The notes under the pieces are model-generated. The model saw only the letters and a program-made list of their open reading frames with translations. It had not been told where the DNA came from and did not search any database. Shown piece after piece: positions 26,195 through 34,803 of a DNA stretch of 64,000 nt. How positions within the stretch are numbered: the stretch's first letter is position 1; every line of letters starts with the position of its first letter. The position numbers and the translations under genes are program-made. Source of the DNA: Ensifer sp. LC11 (GTDB lineage Bacteria > Pseudomonadota > Alphaproteobacteria > Rhizobiales > Rhizobiaceae); NCBI RefSeq assembly GCF_001695835.1, contig NZ_MBSO01000011.1, forward strand, positions 62,001 through 126,000. Reading direction: 5' to 3'.

Positions 26195-27568
26195 ATGGCA
26201 CAGACTTGGACTCCAAACAGCTGGCGGCAAAAACCCATCCAGCAGGTGCCGGACTATCCGGACCTGGCAGCGCTTGAGGCGACCGAAGCACGCCTCGCGA
26301 AGTATCCGCCGCTGGTGTTTGCGGGTGAAGCGCGCCGCCTGAAGAGTGCACTTGCCAACGTCGCCGAAGGCCGCGGCTTCCTGCTGCAGGGCGGCGACTG
26401 CGCCGAGAGCTTTGCCGAGCATGGCGCCGATACGATCCGTGACTTTTTCCGCGCGTTCCTGCAGATGGCCGTCGTCCTGACGTTCGGCGCACAGCAGCCG
26501 GTGGTGAAGGTCGGCCGTATCGCCGGCCAGTTCGCCAAGCCCCGCTCGTCGGGCGTGGAAAAGCAGGGCGACGTGACGCTGCCGTCCTATCGTGGCGACA
26601 TCATCAACGGCATCGAATTTACGGAAGAGGCGCGCATTCCGAACCCGGAACGGCAGATCATGGCTTACCGCCAGTCGGCCGCGACGCTGAACCTTTTGCG
26701 CGCCTTTGCCATGGGCGGCTATGCCAACCTCGACAACGTGCATCAGTGGATGCTCGGCTTCGTCAAGGACAGCCCCCAGGCCGAGCGCTACCGCAAGCTC
26801 GCCGACCGCATTTCCGAGACCATGGATTTCATGAAGGCGATCGGTATCACCTCGGAAAACCATCCGAGCCTGCGCGAGACCGATTTCTTCACCAGCCATG
26901 AGGCGCTGCTGCTCGGCTACGAGCAGGCGCTGACGCGTGTCGATTCGACGTCGGGCGACTGGTACGCCACCTCCGGTCACATGATCTGGATCGGCGACCG
27001 TACGCGCCAGCCCGACCATGCGCACATCGAATATTGCCGTGGCATCAAGAACCCGCTCGGTCTCAAGTGCGGCCCGTCGCTGACCGGCGATGGCCTTCTG
27101 GAACTGATCGACCTTCTGAACCCGGCAAACGAAGCCGGCCGGCTGACGCTGATCTGCCGCTTTGGCCATGACAAGGTGGCCGAACATCTGCCGCGCCTCA
27201 TCCGCGCCGTTGAGCGCGAAGGCAAGAAGGTGGTCTGGTCCTGCGATCCGATGCACGGCAACACGATCACGCTCAACAACTACAAGACCCGTCCGTTCGA
27301 GCGGATCCTGTCGGAAGTCGAAAGCTTCTTCCAGATCCACCGCGCGGAAGGCTCGCACCCGGGCGGCATCCATATCGAGATGACCGGCAACGACGTGACG
27401 GAATGCACCGGCGGTGCCCGCGCGCTCTCCGGCGACGATCTCGCCGACCGTTACCACACCCACTGCGATCCGCGCCTCAACGCAGACCAGGCGCTGGAAC
27501 TTGCCTTCCTCTTGGCCGAACGCATGAAGGGCGGCCGAGACGAGAAGAAGATGGTGGTCAACGGCTGA
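26195..27568 (+). CDS. Class II 3-deoxy-7-phosphoheptulonate (DAHP) synthase
   Basis: 457 residues from ATG 26195, with AGGTGA before it; an in-frame GTG at 26186 would add three residues. The plant-like class II family is shown by [16 protein letters not shown] (metal Cys near residue 67), [41 protein letters not shown] and [19 protein letters not shown]. It condenses phosphoenolpyruvate and erythrose-4-phosphate in the first step of the shikimate pathway. Genome entries name it aroG or aroF variously, so no symbol is given. A terminator follows. Confidence 0.95.
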   Translation: MAQTWTPNSWRQKPIQQVPDYPDLAALEATEARLAKYPPLVFAGEARRLKSALANVAEGRGFLLQGGDCAESFAEHGADTIRDFFRAFLQMAVVLTFGAQQPVVKVGRIAGQFAKPRSSGVEKQGDVTLPSYRGDIINGIEFTEEARIPNPERQIMAYRQSAATLNLLRAFAMGGYANLDNVHQWMLGFVKDSPQAERYRKLADRISETMDFMKAIGITSENHPSLRETDFFTSHEALLLGYEQALTRVDSTSGDWYATSGHMIWIGDRTRQPDHAHIEYCRGIKNPLGLKCGPSLTGDGLLELIDLLNPANEAGRLTLICRFGHDKVAEHLPRLIRAVEREGKKVVWSCDPMHGNTITLNNYKTRPFERILSEVESFFQIHRAEGSHPGGIHIEMTGNDVTECTGGARALSGDDLADRYHTHCDPRLNADQALELAFLLAERMKGGRDEKKMVVNG

Positions 27569-27627
27569 TCTAAGCCGCTGGCGTCGTTCAGCTTTTCTGA
27601 ACTTCGCTTGGACGTTTTGAATTTGAC

Positions 27628-27664
27628 AATGCCGGGTCAGCGCTCGAAGCTGGCCCGGCATTTT
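27628..27664 (+). terminator. Intrinsic terminator after DAHP synthase gene
   Basis: AATGCCGGG pairs with CCCGGCATT across a loop that itself folds (CAGC/GCTG), followed by TTTCG. It lies 60 bases past the stop codon. Confidence 0.8.
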
Positions 27665-27756
27665 CGTGTCTGGAGCAGCAATCGGCGCAGGTCATCCCGC
27701 GCGGCGCACTGCGCTCTGACATCATGAAACATCAGATGTGATGCTTGGGGGAAGCG

Positions 27757-28155
27757 ATGCAGGACGTTCACAAGGGAAACTGCCTCTGCGGGGCAGTGCG
27801 TTTCAAGGCGCGCGGGCAACTGCGCGAGCTGATCTACTGCCATTGCAGCCAATGCCGCAAACAGACCGGGCTCTACTACGCCGCGACGAATGTCGAGGAT
27901 GATGGCCTTGACGTCGAGGGAATGGAGAACGTGACCTGGTATCGGGCGAGCGACAGCGCCGCGCGTGGCTTCTGCCGGACCTGCGGCTCGGCCCTGTTCT
28001 GGAAGGCGGACGGATTGGGCTACACCTCGATCATGGCCGGTGCCTTCGAAAAGCCAACCGACCTCAAATCCGGTTACCATATCTTTTGCGAAGATCAGGG
28101 CGACTTCTACGAGATCAACGACGACTTGCCGAAGTTTGCGGCCGGACGCGTCTGA
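27757..28155 (+). CDS. GFA-family (glutathione-dependent formaldehyde-activating-like) protein
   Basis: 132 residues from ATG 27757 with GGGGGAAG just before it. Zinc ligands are seen in GNCLCGAVRFKA (C-x-C near residue 10), YCHCSQCRKQTG (C-x-C-x2-C) and FCRTCGSALFW (C-x2-C). This is the GFA/CENP-V fold. The founding member was proposed to help glutathione react with formaldehyde, but most paralogues have unknown roles, so this one is called by family only. No partner gene is adjacent. Confidence 0.88.
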   Translation: MQDVHKGNCLCGAVRFKARGQLRELIYCHCSQCRKQTGLYYAATNVEDDGLDVEGMENVTWYRASDSAARGFCRTCGSALFWKADGLGYTSIMAGAFEKPTDLKSGYHIFCEDQGDFYEINDDLPKFAAGRV

Positions 28156-28165
28156 ATAGCCGTTC

Positions 28166-29080
28166 CTAAGCTTCGCCCGTCGCTTGCCGTTGCGCTTGCT
28201 CGAAACCATTGGCAAGGCCGGCCAGCTTGACGGCCTGCCAATAGCAGTACTCATCGATCAGGCGTTCGCTCAGCCAGAAGATGCCACGCGGACCTTCCGC
28301 TGGTCTGCCGAGCAAGCCGGCGTCCTGGGCACGGGTAAAGATGCGCCTGATATGTGTGTTCGATAACATGTAGTGGGCTGCGAGATCGCTCAGGTTGGCC
28401 TCGACCCAGACCTTGCCCTCGACTGGATCGAGGCCATTCGGTCGTGACATCAGGTCATCCAGCAGCAGGCCGCCGCATTCCGTCCAGACAAACGTTGCGA
28501 CGCCATCCGGCGGTTCGCTCCACCGCCGGTCAGACAAGAGAAGACGCGCCGCGATCGGTTGCGCGCGTTGGAAAAGGGAGGGGTCCGCTTCGACCCGCTG
28601 CACGCGGCCCTTGCCGTCAAAACGGTCAAGCGTTCCCATCTGGCTCATGAACCAGCGCAGCATGGCGCCCTCGCTGATCTCGGTCGGTTCCAGCGGGCGG
28701 ACCTTCTTCCTCGCTCTCCCGCCTTCGGCATCGCGCAGCAACTTGTAGGTCAACAGTTCGGCGATGAAGGCGGCCGCGGTATTGCGGCTTGCGCCGCCGG
28801 TCTCATGCACGAACTTCAGGAGACGCGCCGTCGTAATGCCGGTGTCGGGATTGCCGGGCTCGCGCTCGAGATGAAGGGCGTAAATCGCCTGGCTGAGGGT
28901 CCACTTCTGGTGGGAGGCGACGAGGCGGGCGACACGCGGGAAGCTGTCGTAGGCCGTCATGAGATCGCGGGCACTCGCCTGGAGGATCGCGCGGAAGCTC
29001 CGGTGCTGAAGAAAATCGTCCTTGGTGAAGGCCAGCGATTGATCTCGCGCGACGCCCTCTTGCTCTGCCACGACACGCAT
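28166..29080 (-). CDS. Unrecognised protein with two possible winged-helix segments
   Basis: 304 residues from ATG 29080 (MRVVAEQEGVARDQSLAFTK). The open frame extends to 29257, but the DNA beyond 29121 is a RIME-like repeat, so the real start should lie before it; ATG 29137 is another choice, and neither has a strong ribosome site. I do not recognise a family. Two helix-turn-helix-like stretches stand out: TARLLKFVHETGGASRNTAAAFIAELLTYKLLRD near 85-120 and NLSDLAAHYMLSNTHIRRIFTRAQDAGLLG near 235-265. Each looks like a MarR-type winged helix, which suggests a DNA-binding regulator. There is no ligand domain, signal peptide or membrane segment. It is convergent with the GFA gene, 10 bases apart. 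Confidence 0.7.
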   Translation of the reverse strand: MRVVAEQEGVARDQSLAFTKDDFLQHRSFRAILQASARDLMTAYDSFPRVARLVASHQKWTLSQAIYALHLEREPGNPDTGITTARLLKFVHETGGASRNTAAAFIAELLTYKLLRDAEGGRARKKVRPLEPTEISEGAMLRWFMSQMGTLDRFDGKGRVQRVEADPSLFQRAQPIAARLLLSDRRWSEPPDGVATFVWTECGGLLLDDLMSRPNGLDPVEGKVWVEANLSDLAAHYMLSNTHIRRIFTRAQDAGLLGRPAEGPRGIFWLSERLIDEYCYWQAVKLAGLANGFEQAQRQATGEA

Positions 29081-29120
29081 CTGCTGCGCACACCCCCGAT
29101 GCTCGCCCGGCTCACCGGAT

Positions 29121-29228
29121 GCTACAGCGCGCGCCATAATCAGACGCGCAAAGATCGCTGTATCGCCTTGAACTTCTGCATGTTTTTGTCCTTGGATCGA
29201 ACAGGATTTACGGAGAAGACATGCAATG
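29121..29228 (-). repeat. RIME-like element, copy 2 (reverse orientation)
   Basis: GCTACAGCG...CGCTGTA encloses GCGCGCCATAATCAGACGCGC. It is followed by a second palindrome, CTGCATGTTTTTGTCCTTGG facing GGAGAAGACATGCAATG. It matches copies 1 and 3 in the opposite orientation and lies directly upstream of the unrecognised gene. Confidence 0.75.
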
Positions 29229-29320
29229 AACAAGGTATCCGGCTGGCCAGCAGCCACTCAGCTGTGCCCCTCATAGCAGGGCAACCTTGTCCATAACGTG
29301 TGAACACCGGATTTTGTTCA

Positions 29321-29356
29321 TTGGGGCGTCTGACGGTTTTCCGTCAAACGCCCCAA
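29321..29356 (-). terminator. Strong hairpin downstream of tadG-like gene
   Basis: TTGGGGCGTCTGACGG (29321-29336) and CCGTCAAACGCCCCAA (29341-29356) form a 16-bp stem with one mismatch and a TTTT loop, 20 bases past the leftward stop codon. No long T run follows, so it may terminate transcription or protect the 3' end. Confidence 0.65.
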
Positions 29357-29376
29357 GAGTGTGTTTCCCTCGCTCG

Positions 29377-31116
29377 CTATTGCACAAGCACAGGCGGCTG
29401 GCACTTGACGCCGGTGACCCGAACGTCGGCCTCGCCGACCCGAACGCCGACGAGGAGAAGCAAGTTGTAGAGCAGGTCATCGACCGGCTTGGTGACGCCG
29501 CCCAGCGTCTGGGCGAGGGCCTGTTGCACGAGGGTCGGACTGCCGAGCGTCAGGAACAGGACCTGGATGTTCACGTCGAGATCGTTGAGAAGCGTCTGGG
29601 TCGTCGAGGTGAGGATATCCTTTGTCGAGACGGTCTTGATCGTTCGGGCCGCGACATCGGATGGGCTGAAGCTCAGGCGCGAGGCCTGGAGGTTCTGCGC
29701 TTCGACATGGGCGAGAGCGTCGATCTTGACCACCAGGGCATCGACGAGCCTGGCTCTTTGCACACGGGCGTCGGATGAGAAGTTGGACAGGACCGTCGGG
29801 TCGACGTCACCGATGGCGATTTCGGCAACTCCGGGCACCGCATCCACGCTGACCTCTGCATTGTCCGGCTTGCCGCCATAGCAGCGAATGTCGGCAAGCT
29901 TGGCCTCCGCATAGGCCAGTTCGACATAGAGCGGTAAACGAATTCGAATTCCGGCAAGGGCCGCCAGGCCATCGACGTTGACTTCGACGGCGAGGCGGGT
30001 TTGTGCCGTGCGAACGGCCGCGCCCGGTGTGCCGAGACGATGGCTGGGCGTTTCGACCGGCGGCTCGCCGATGGCGAGCTTGACCTTGGCGGAAGCGATG
30101 CCGGGAAGACCTGCAACCGCGTTGAGGGCAATCTGCTTGTCGCCATTGGCGATCGCCGCGGCGGCCGAGACAAGCTGGAGCGCGCTCACCTTCATCGTCC
30201 AATCGGAGCCCGCATCGATCTGAAGGCTCTTCTTGGGGTCGAGGTTCAGGATTTGCGCCAGCGTGAATGTGTGGTTGCTGGTCGCAGTCGAAAGCTCGAT
30301 GCTCTTCAGCGCGCTCGTCACGGTACCAGACAAGCCTTGAACGAGGCGCATCGAGGCGAGCAGCTGCGGCATCGTCAGGTTGGCCTTCAGCACGTCCTCG
30401 TAGGAGGCCGCGGTCAGGTTCAGCCTCGTCGCTATGATCTTCAGGAACGGCTGGACATCGATATCCGCGTCGATGAGCGCCTCGTAGTCCATGACCTTCA
30501 GCGAAATCGTCGAGCCGAGCATTTGCCCGAGGATGGAATTAAGCAACCCGTCGTTCAGGCTGGCAAGCCGAGAGCCGACGGAGAATGCCGCGATCTTGGA
30601 ACTGGCGGCCGTGCCATAGACGTTCAGCTGCGGCGGTGCGCTGAAGATAGCGGCGAGGAAGATGTCTCCCTTCTTCTCCAGCATGACCTGCACCGCATCC
30701 GTGGGCGTCGCATCCTTGACGAAGCGCTGCCCGGCATTAACGGATGGATCGGGGACATATCGCCCGCGCGTGACGGTCGCAACGCCATTCACCTTGCCGG
30801 TGCTAACGTCGCCGAGCGGCAGGACCTTGCCATCGATCGTCATCAATCCGGTCGGCGTCGCTACGCCGTAGTTCATCCCGTTGTTGGAGAAATGCTTGAG
30901 CACAGCTTGTTCGGCGGAGGAAATGTTGGCCGCGGCGGCAATCGCCGCAAGGTCGACCGTCGACTGCATTTCACGCTTTTGCATGGTGAGGTAGCCGTAG
31001 TCGATGCCAAGCGCCATGGACGTGATGACGAGAGGCATGGCCAGTGCGGCCGAGATGCCGATATTGGCGTCGCGCGATCGTGACAGGGCACGCAGGCGCG
31101 TTGGTTTCCATTGCAT
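29377..31116 (-). CDS. TadG-like Flp pilus/secreted protein with N-terminal membrane anchor
   Basis: 579 residues from ATG 31116 (MQWKPTRLRALSRSRDANIG), one base after the tadE-like stop. The opening matches the TadE/TadG N-terminus: ANIGISAALAMPLVITSMALGIDYGYLTMQKREMQSTVDLAAIAAAA. That is one transmembrane helix followed by the Q-x-x-x-D-x-A-A motif. The long remainder, with repeated SLKVMDY and TFTLAQILNL-type stretches, lies outside the membrane. Together with the preceding TadE-like gene it forms a two-gene unit. The core tad machinery (flp, cpaA-F, tadB/C) is not in the window, so function is unproven. Confidence 0.85.
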   Translation of the reverse strand: MQWKPTRLRALSRSRDANIGISAALAMPLVITSMALGIDYGYLTMQKREMQSTVDLAAIAAAANISSAEQAVLKHFSNNGMNYGVATPTGLMTIDGKVLPLGDVSTGKVNGVATVTRGRYVPDPSVNAGQRFVKDATPTDAVQVMLEKKGDIFLAAIFSAPPQLNVYGTAASSKIAAFSVGSRLASLNDGLLNSILGQMLGSTISLKVMDYEALIDADIDVQPFLKIIATRLNLTAASYEDVLKANLTMPQLLASMRLVQGLSGTVTSALKSIELSTATSNHTFTLAQILNLDPKKSLQIDAGSDWTMKVSALQLVSAAAAIANGDKQIALNAVAGLPGIASAKVKLAIGEPPVETPSHRLGTPGAAVRTAQTRLAVEVNVDGLAALAGIRIRLPLYVELAYAEAKLADIRCYGGKPDNAEVSVDAVPGVAEIAIGDVDPTVLSNFSSDARVQRARLVDALVVKIDALAHVEAQNLQASRLSFSPSDVAARTIKTVSTKDILTSTTQTLLNDLDVNIQVLFLTLGSPTLVQQALAQTLGGVTKPVDDLLYNLLLLVGVRVGEADVRVTGVKCQPPVLVQ

Positions 31117-31117
31117 A

Positions 31118-31540
31118 TCAGACCCCCCCGATGCGTATGGTCGCGAAGCGCTCGATCTGTTCGCTCGGCATCGCAAATGTGAACAGGTTGAAGATCGGCA
31201 GATCGCCGGCGTCGTACTTGATCCGGACGGTGAACTGATTTGCGTTGTTGGCGTCGTCCTTGACGGTGACGGTCATGCGCGATGACTTGATGAAAGCCTG
31301 GTCCATCGTCGTGCGCTGGATGTAGTCGGTCGCGAGCCGTTCACGCTCGGTTTCAGAAAGACCGGCAATGGCTGTGCGGGCGGCATCGGCGGCAATTTGC
31401 TGAATGGAATGGGCGGCGCTCAGATAGACGCCGTAGGCAATCACGGTCAGCACGCAAAGAAAAAAGAGCGGCGCTATAATTGCAAATTCGATTGCGGCGG
31501 CCCCGTCTCGGCCGCCTAACAGGCGCTTGAAGTTGGACAT
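31118..31540 (-). CDS. TadE-like pseudopilin-type protein
   Basis: 140 residues. The N-terminus RDGAAAIEFAIIAPLFFLCVLTVIAYGVYLSAAHSIQQIAADAARTAIAG (residues 11-60) is the classic TadE domain, with Glu in the AAIEFA processing/anchoring motif and one membrane helix. The C-terminal half is a small beta-rich region (MTVTVKDD, FTVRIKYD). It overlaps almost to the base with the tadG-like gene, so the two are coupled. The upstream DNA (31541-31700) is AT-rich and should hold the promoter. Confidence 0.9.
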   Translation of the reverse strand: MSNFKRLLGGRDGAAAIEFAIIAPLFFLCVLTVIAYGVYLSAAHSIQQIAADAARTAIAGLSETERERLATDYIQRTTMDQAFIKSSRMTVTVKDDANNANQFTVRIKYDAGDLPIFNLFTFAMPSEQIERFATIRIGGV

Positions 31541-31835
31541 TGCAGCATCTCCGCGTACCCACGTTGCTGTATTTTTTCGAATGTCCCTGCATCCATAAGG
31601 TGAGCCTGAAATGTTAATTTTTTCATACCCTGATAAGTTGTTGAATTGGAATGCTTTTCCTCAATGTTGCAAAATGTGTATGCACAGTTGAATTAGTGTT
31701 TAGGAAAATGAGCTGGTTTTTGCCCTGTCACCTGCGCCGGACGGCAAGTGTGCCGAAGGCGAGCAACCCACCGGGTGCGACGGCCGGTTTCAGGCCATCG
31801 CGCCTGGCGGCCGTTTACGGCGATCCCGGTTTCGG

Positions 31836-32383
31836 TCAGTCCTGACCTGGTTCCGAAGGATAATGGGCGAGCTGTCGGTTAAGCGTGGCGAGGTCGGCGC
31901 GCAGTTCCGAAATCTCGGGCAACAGCACATCATCGACCTTGTGATGCAGTGCGATCAATTCGACTTCCGACTTGAGATTGACCTCGTAGTCCTTGGAGGC
32001 GGCGAAGCGGTCCCGTTCGGCCTGGCGGTTCTGGGACATCATGATGACTGGCGCCTGGAGGGCGGCGAGCATGGAGAGCACCAGGTTGAGGAAGATGTAA
32101 GGGTAGGGATCGAACGCGCCGGTGATGAGCAGAACGGAGTTCACCAGGATCCAGCAGACCAGAAAGCCGCAGAAGCCGAGGATGAAAGTCCAGGAGCCGC
32201 CGATGCGGGCGCTGTTGTCCGCAAGCCTGTCGCCGAAGGAGAGGCCGGCCGTAAAGGCCGCGTGTGAATCGGTCGCAAGCGTGCGCCGGTCGCGGGCGTG
32301 GGAGAGAATGCGGCGCTCGATCTCTCCGAGTTCGTTGAGCGGCTGCCGAAAAGCTGTTTTGAAATGTCGTTGAAGTGCGGCAT
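31836..32383 (-). pseudogene. DUF1003 membrane protein gene with an apparent one-base frameshift
   Basis: The reading frame starts at ATG 32383 with MPHFNDISKQLFG and then loses sense. From about 32345 the -1 neighbouring frame continues with QPLNELGEIERRILSHARD, then LSFGDRLADNSARIGGSWTF, two membrane helices (FCGFLVCWILVNSVLLI and FLNLVLSMLAALQAPVIM), and the family ending QNRQAERDRFAASKDYEVNL to 31836. That is a full DUF1003 protein of about 180 residues if one base were present near 32340-32347. The downstream frame has no own ATG upstream of the family sequence; only GTG 32144, inside the membrane part. It is either a true inactivating indel or a sequencing error. DUF1003 proteins have no known function. 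Confidence 0.8.
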
Positions 32384-32412
32384 GGCGATCTCCGGAGTTG
32401 GCCGGAGATAAT

Positions 32413-32522
32413 CTACTTCATGTTTCCCTTAATCGTAGCCGATCAAAGGACAAAAACATGCAGCAAATCAAAGTGCTACAGCGACGACCTCTGCGCGTCT
32501 GATAAGACGCGCGGCGCTGTCG
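32413..32522 (+). repeat. RIME-like element, copy 3
   Basis: About 110 bases: CTACTTCATGTTTCCCTTAA facing GATCAAAGGACAAAAACATG, then GTGCTACAGCG...CGCTGTCGCG enclosing GCGCGTCT/AGACGCGC. It is nearly the same layout as copy 1 and lies between the DUF1003 and LTA-synthase-type genes. Confidence 0.75.
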
Positions 32523-32567
32523 CGCGCCAGCGTCCCAATGAAATCACGCTCTAACGGATAATGCGTG

Positions 32568-32600
32568 AGGACCGGAGCGGCATGTCACCGCTCCGGTCCT
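32568..32600 (-). terminator. Hairpin downstream of the LTA-synthase-type gene
   Basis: AGGACCGGAGCGG (32568-32580) and CCGCTCCGGTCCT (32588-32600) form a perfect 13-bp stem with a 7-base loop, five bases past the leftward stop codon. No T run follows, so it is a probable terminator or 3'-end stabiliser. Confidence 0.7.
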
Positions 32601-32605
32601 TGCGA

Positions 32606-34552
32606 TCAGTGGGCCTGGACGCTCGCGAAGAGCTCGGCATGGGACTTGAAGAACCGGTCCGTCGAGAAGCGGTCACCAAACATCATGTCGTGTTGCAGGA
32701 AGCGATAGTCACGCAGCAGAGCCGGCACCTTCGGCTGGCGAGACCACTCGGCTACTTCCTTGCCGTTCTTGCGGATCAGCATGTAGCGATCGACGACGCG
32801 ATACTGGTCGTGAACCTTGCCGAGGAACCCGGTGTAGTAGGGATGCTCGTAGCCCGACTGCTTGAGGATCTGATAGGAGAGGAAGGCCGGGCTGATGCTG
32901 CCGACATTCTTCTTCGGGCCTGTCTTGTTCGACCAGACGACAAGCGGCGTTTCGTGCTGCGCCTTCATCTGGTCCTTCGAACCTTTGCGCTCCGCGGTGA
33001 CGCCCTTCATGAAGCCGGTGCTGGTATAGACCGTGTTGAGCGGCGGCAGATGGTCGCCAAAGAGCACGATGATCGTTTCACGATCGCGGTTCTTGGCCCA
33101 GTCCATCAGCATCTTCAGGCTGTCGTCGGCTTCCTTGATGCCTTGCGCGTAGGTGGCAAGCACCTGGCGATCCGCCTCCGGCAAGTCGCCTTCAACCTTG
33201 ATGGTGTTCTTGGGGTAACGGTTTGCCTCATAGGGGCCGTGGCCCTGCAGCGTGACGGCAAAGAAGAAGAACGGATCGTCCATGGCGTCGGCCTGGCGGA
33301 TGATCTCATGCGTCAGCGACTCGTCCGAGGCGAAGATGCCGCGCTTCTGCATCGGCGGCATGTTCTCTTCCGACTTGAACATGTCGAATCCGAAGGCCTT
33401 GTAGACGGCGGTGCGGTTCCAGAACCAGCTCTGGAACGGATGGATGGCGCGCGAGACATAGCCTTCGCCACGGAAGAAGGTGGCGAGCGACGGGATCGGG
33501 TTGCGGATGTATTGCTGGTACGGGATGCTGCCATAGGGCAGGAAGGCGTTGGAGAAGCCGGTCAGCGCCTCGAACTCGACGTTCGCGGTCATGCCGCCGA
33601 ACTCCGGCGAGAAGACGTTGCCCGACTGCATTTCGCGGATCGTTGGCATCGGATCGGGCGAAAGCTTGACGTTCGGCAGACGGGTCGGATCCCAGAAGGA
33701 TTCGCTCATCAGCACGATGACGTCTGGCTTACCGCGGTGCGATGTGCCGGCCGGAAGCGGCTTTACCGGAATACGGTCGATGGCATCGACCATGTAGCCG
33801 GCAGGCGCGCTGACATTGGCCATAGGCAGATTGATGGCAAAGGCGAGGGCAAAGCCGTTGTGTTTGTAGTTCTCGGTCTGGTCCCACATGATGGGAATGA
33901 CCTTCAGCCGGTCGCGGATCCAGGAGAACTGGTTGTAGTCCATGATGTTCCAGAAGGCGACGATAAGCGGCAGTGCGAAGGCAAGGCGTGCCACGCGCTC
34001 GCGCGTCGTCAGCTTGGGGAAGGTCCGCCAGGCGAAACGCAGGAGAAGACCGATCGCGACGACCGCAGCAACGAGGCCGACAGCGATAGCGACAGCGGTC
34101 CAGGGGCGGTCCTTCACCAGGACGGGCATCAGCTCCATGATCTGACGGCCGAACAGGAAGTCGGTCGGGTAGAGCGGATCGGAGAGGAACACTTGTTTCT
34201 GCTGGCAGATGACGGCCGGCAGGATCGCGAGCGGCGCGAGCACCACGGCGGACTTGTGCTCGCGGCCGAAAAGGCCGTCGACAGCCAGGAGAACGAGGAA
34301 GAACACGCCGATGGTCGTCAAGGCCGGACGGGCGGGGTCGAGAATGTAGGCGAGCGTATCGGTCAGCGACTGACGTACGACGAGCTCGACGAGGAAGACC
34401 AGTGTGGCTGCGACGAAAAGGGAGAACACTGCGCTGCGCGTGGACGCGAGCGTCTTGGCGTGCCGTGTGGTGAAGCCGGGTCTATCGACGTAGACGCGCG
34501 AGCCTCTCGCGACAGCGGAATCGATACTAGCCAACATATTCTCCAATTTCAT
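32606..34552 (-). CDS. LTA-synthase-family phosphoglycerol transferase (sulfatase fold)
   Basis: 648 residues. Five membrane helices occupy about 40-225. An extracytoplasmic sulfatase-type domain follows, with VIVLMSESFWDPTRLPN (metal Glu), GGMTANVEFEALTG (Thr nucleophile), TLQGHGPYEANRYP and LFGDHLPPLN (metal Asp-His). This matches LtaS and the OpgB-like enzymes that move phosphoglycerol or other phospho-alcohols onto periplasmic glucans or lipids. In rhizobia such an enzyme decorates cyclic beta-glucans; whether this gene does so is unknown. It reads away from nadE, with a 250-base shared upstream region. Confidence 0.9.
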   Translation of the reverse strand: MKLENMLASIDSAVARGSRVYVDRPGFTTRHAKTLASTRSAVFSLFVAATLVFLVELVVRQSLTDTLAYILDPARPALTTIGVFFLVLLAVDGLFGREHKSAVVLAPLAILPAVICQQKQVFLSDPLYPTDFLFGRQIMELMPVLVKDRPWTAVAIAVGLVAAVVAIGLLLRFAWRTFPKLTTRERVARLAFALPLIVAFWNIMDYNQFSWIRDRLKVIPIMWDQTENYKHNGFALAFAINLPMANVSAPAGYMVDAIDRIPVKPLPAGTSHRGKPDVIVLMSESFWDPTRLPNVKLSPDPMPTIREMQSGNVFSPEFGGMTANVEFEALTGFSNAFLPYGSIPYQQYIRNPIPSLATFFRGEGYVSRAIHPFQSWFWNRTAVYKAFGFDMFKSEENMPPMQKRGIFASDESLTHEIIRQADAMDDPFFFFAVTLQGHGPYEANRYPKNTIKVEGDLPEADRQVLATYAQGIKEADDSLKMLMDWAKNRDRETIIVLFGDHLPPLNTVYTSTGFMKGVTAERKGSKDQMKAQHETPLVVWSNKTGPKKNVGSISPAFLSYQILKQSGYEHPYYTGFLGKVHDQYRVVDRYMLIRKNGKEVAEWSRQPKVPALLRDYRFLQHDMMFGDRFSTDRFFKSHAELFASVQAH

Positions 34553-34669
34553 AAATGCGTCGTGTAACTGTCATACGCCCGTCATTTTGAACAGGGGATG
34601 AATGGTTTCTTAACGGAGATTGGGAGCCGCCTTTCGTCGCGTGAGGGCGCTCTAACGGCGCTGCATAAG

Positions 34670-34702
34670 AACCGGGAAAAACAGAATTTTTCGGTTTTTT
34701 TT
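34670..34702 (+). terminator. Plus-strand intrinsic terminator upstream of nadE
   Basis: GAAAAA (34676-34681) pairs with TTTTTC (34687-34692), and flanking AACC with GGTT, then eight T residues at 34695-34702. It points rightward but no gene precedes it on that strand, so it either ends a small RNA or attenuates nadE transcription. Confidence 0.65.
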
Positions 34703-34803
34703 GCGTTGCTGCGATTGGCTGTGGGTATTTTCCCGCGGATTGCGCTAAAGAACATTGCGAAATGTCAGACGCAATCGTTCAGAACAGACCGACAGGCCCG
34801 CTC

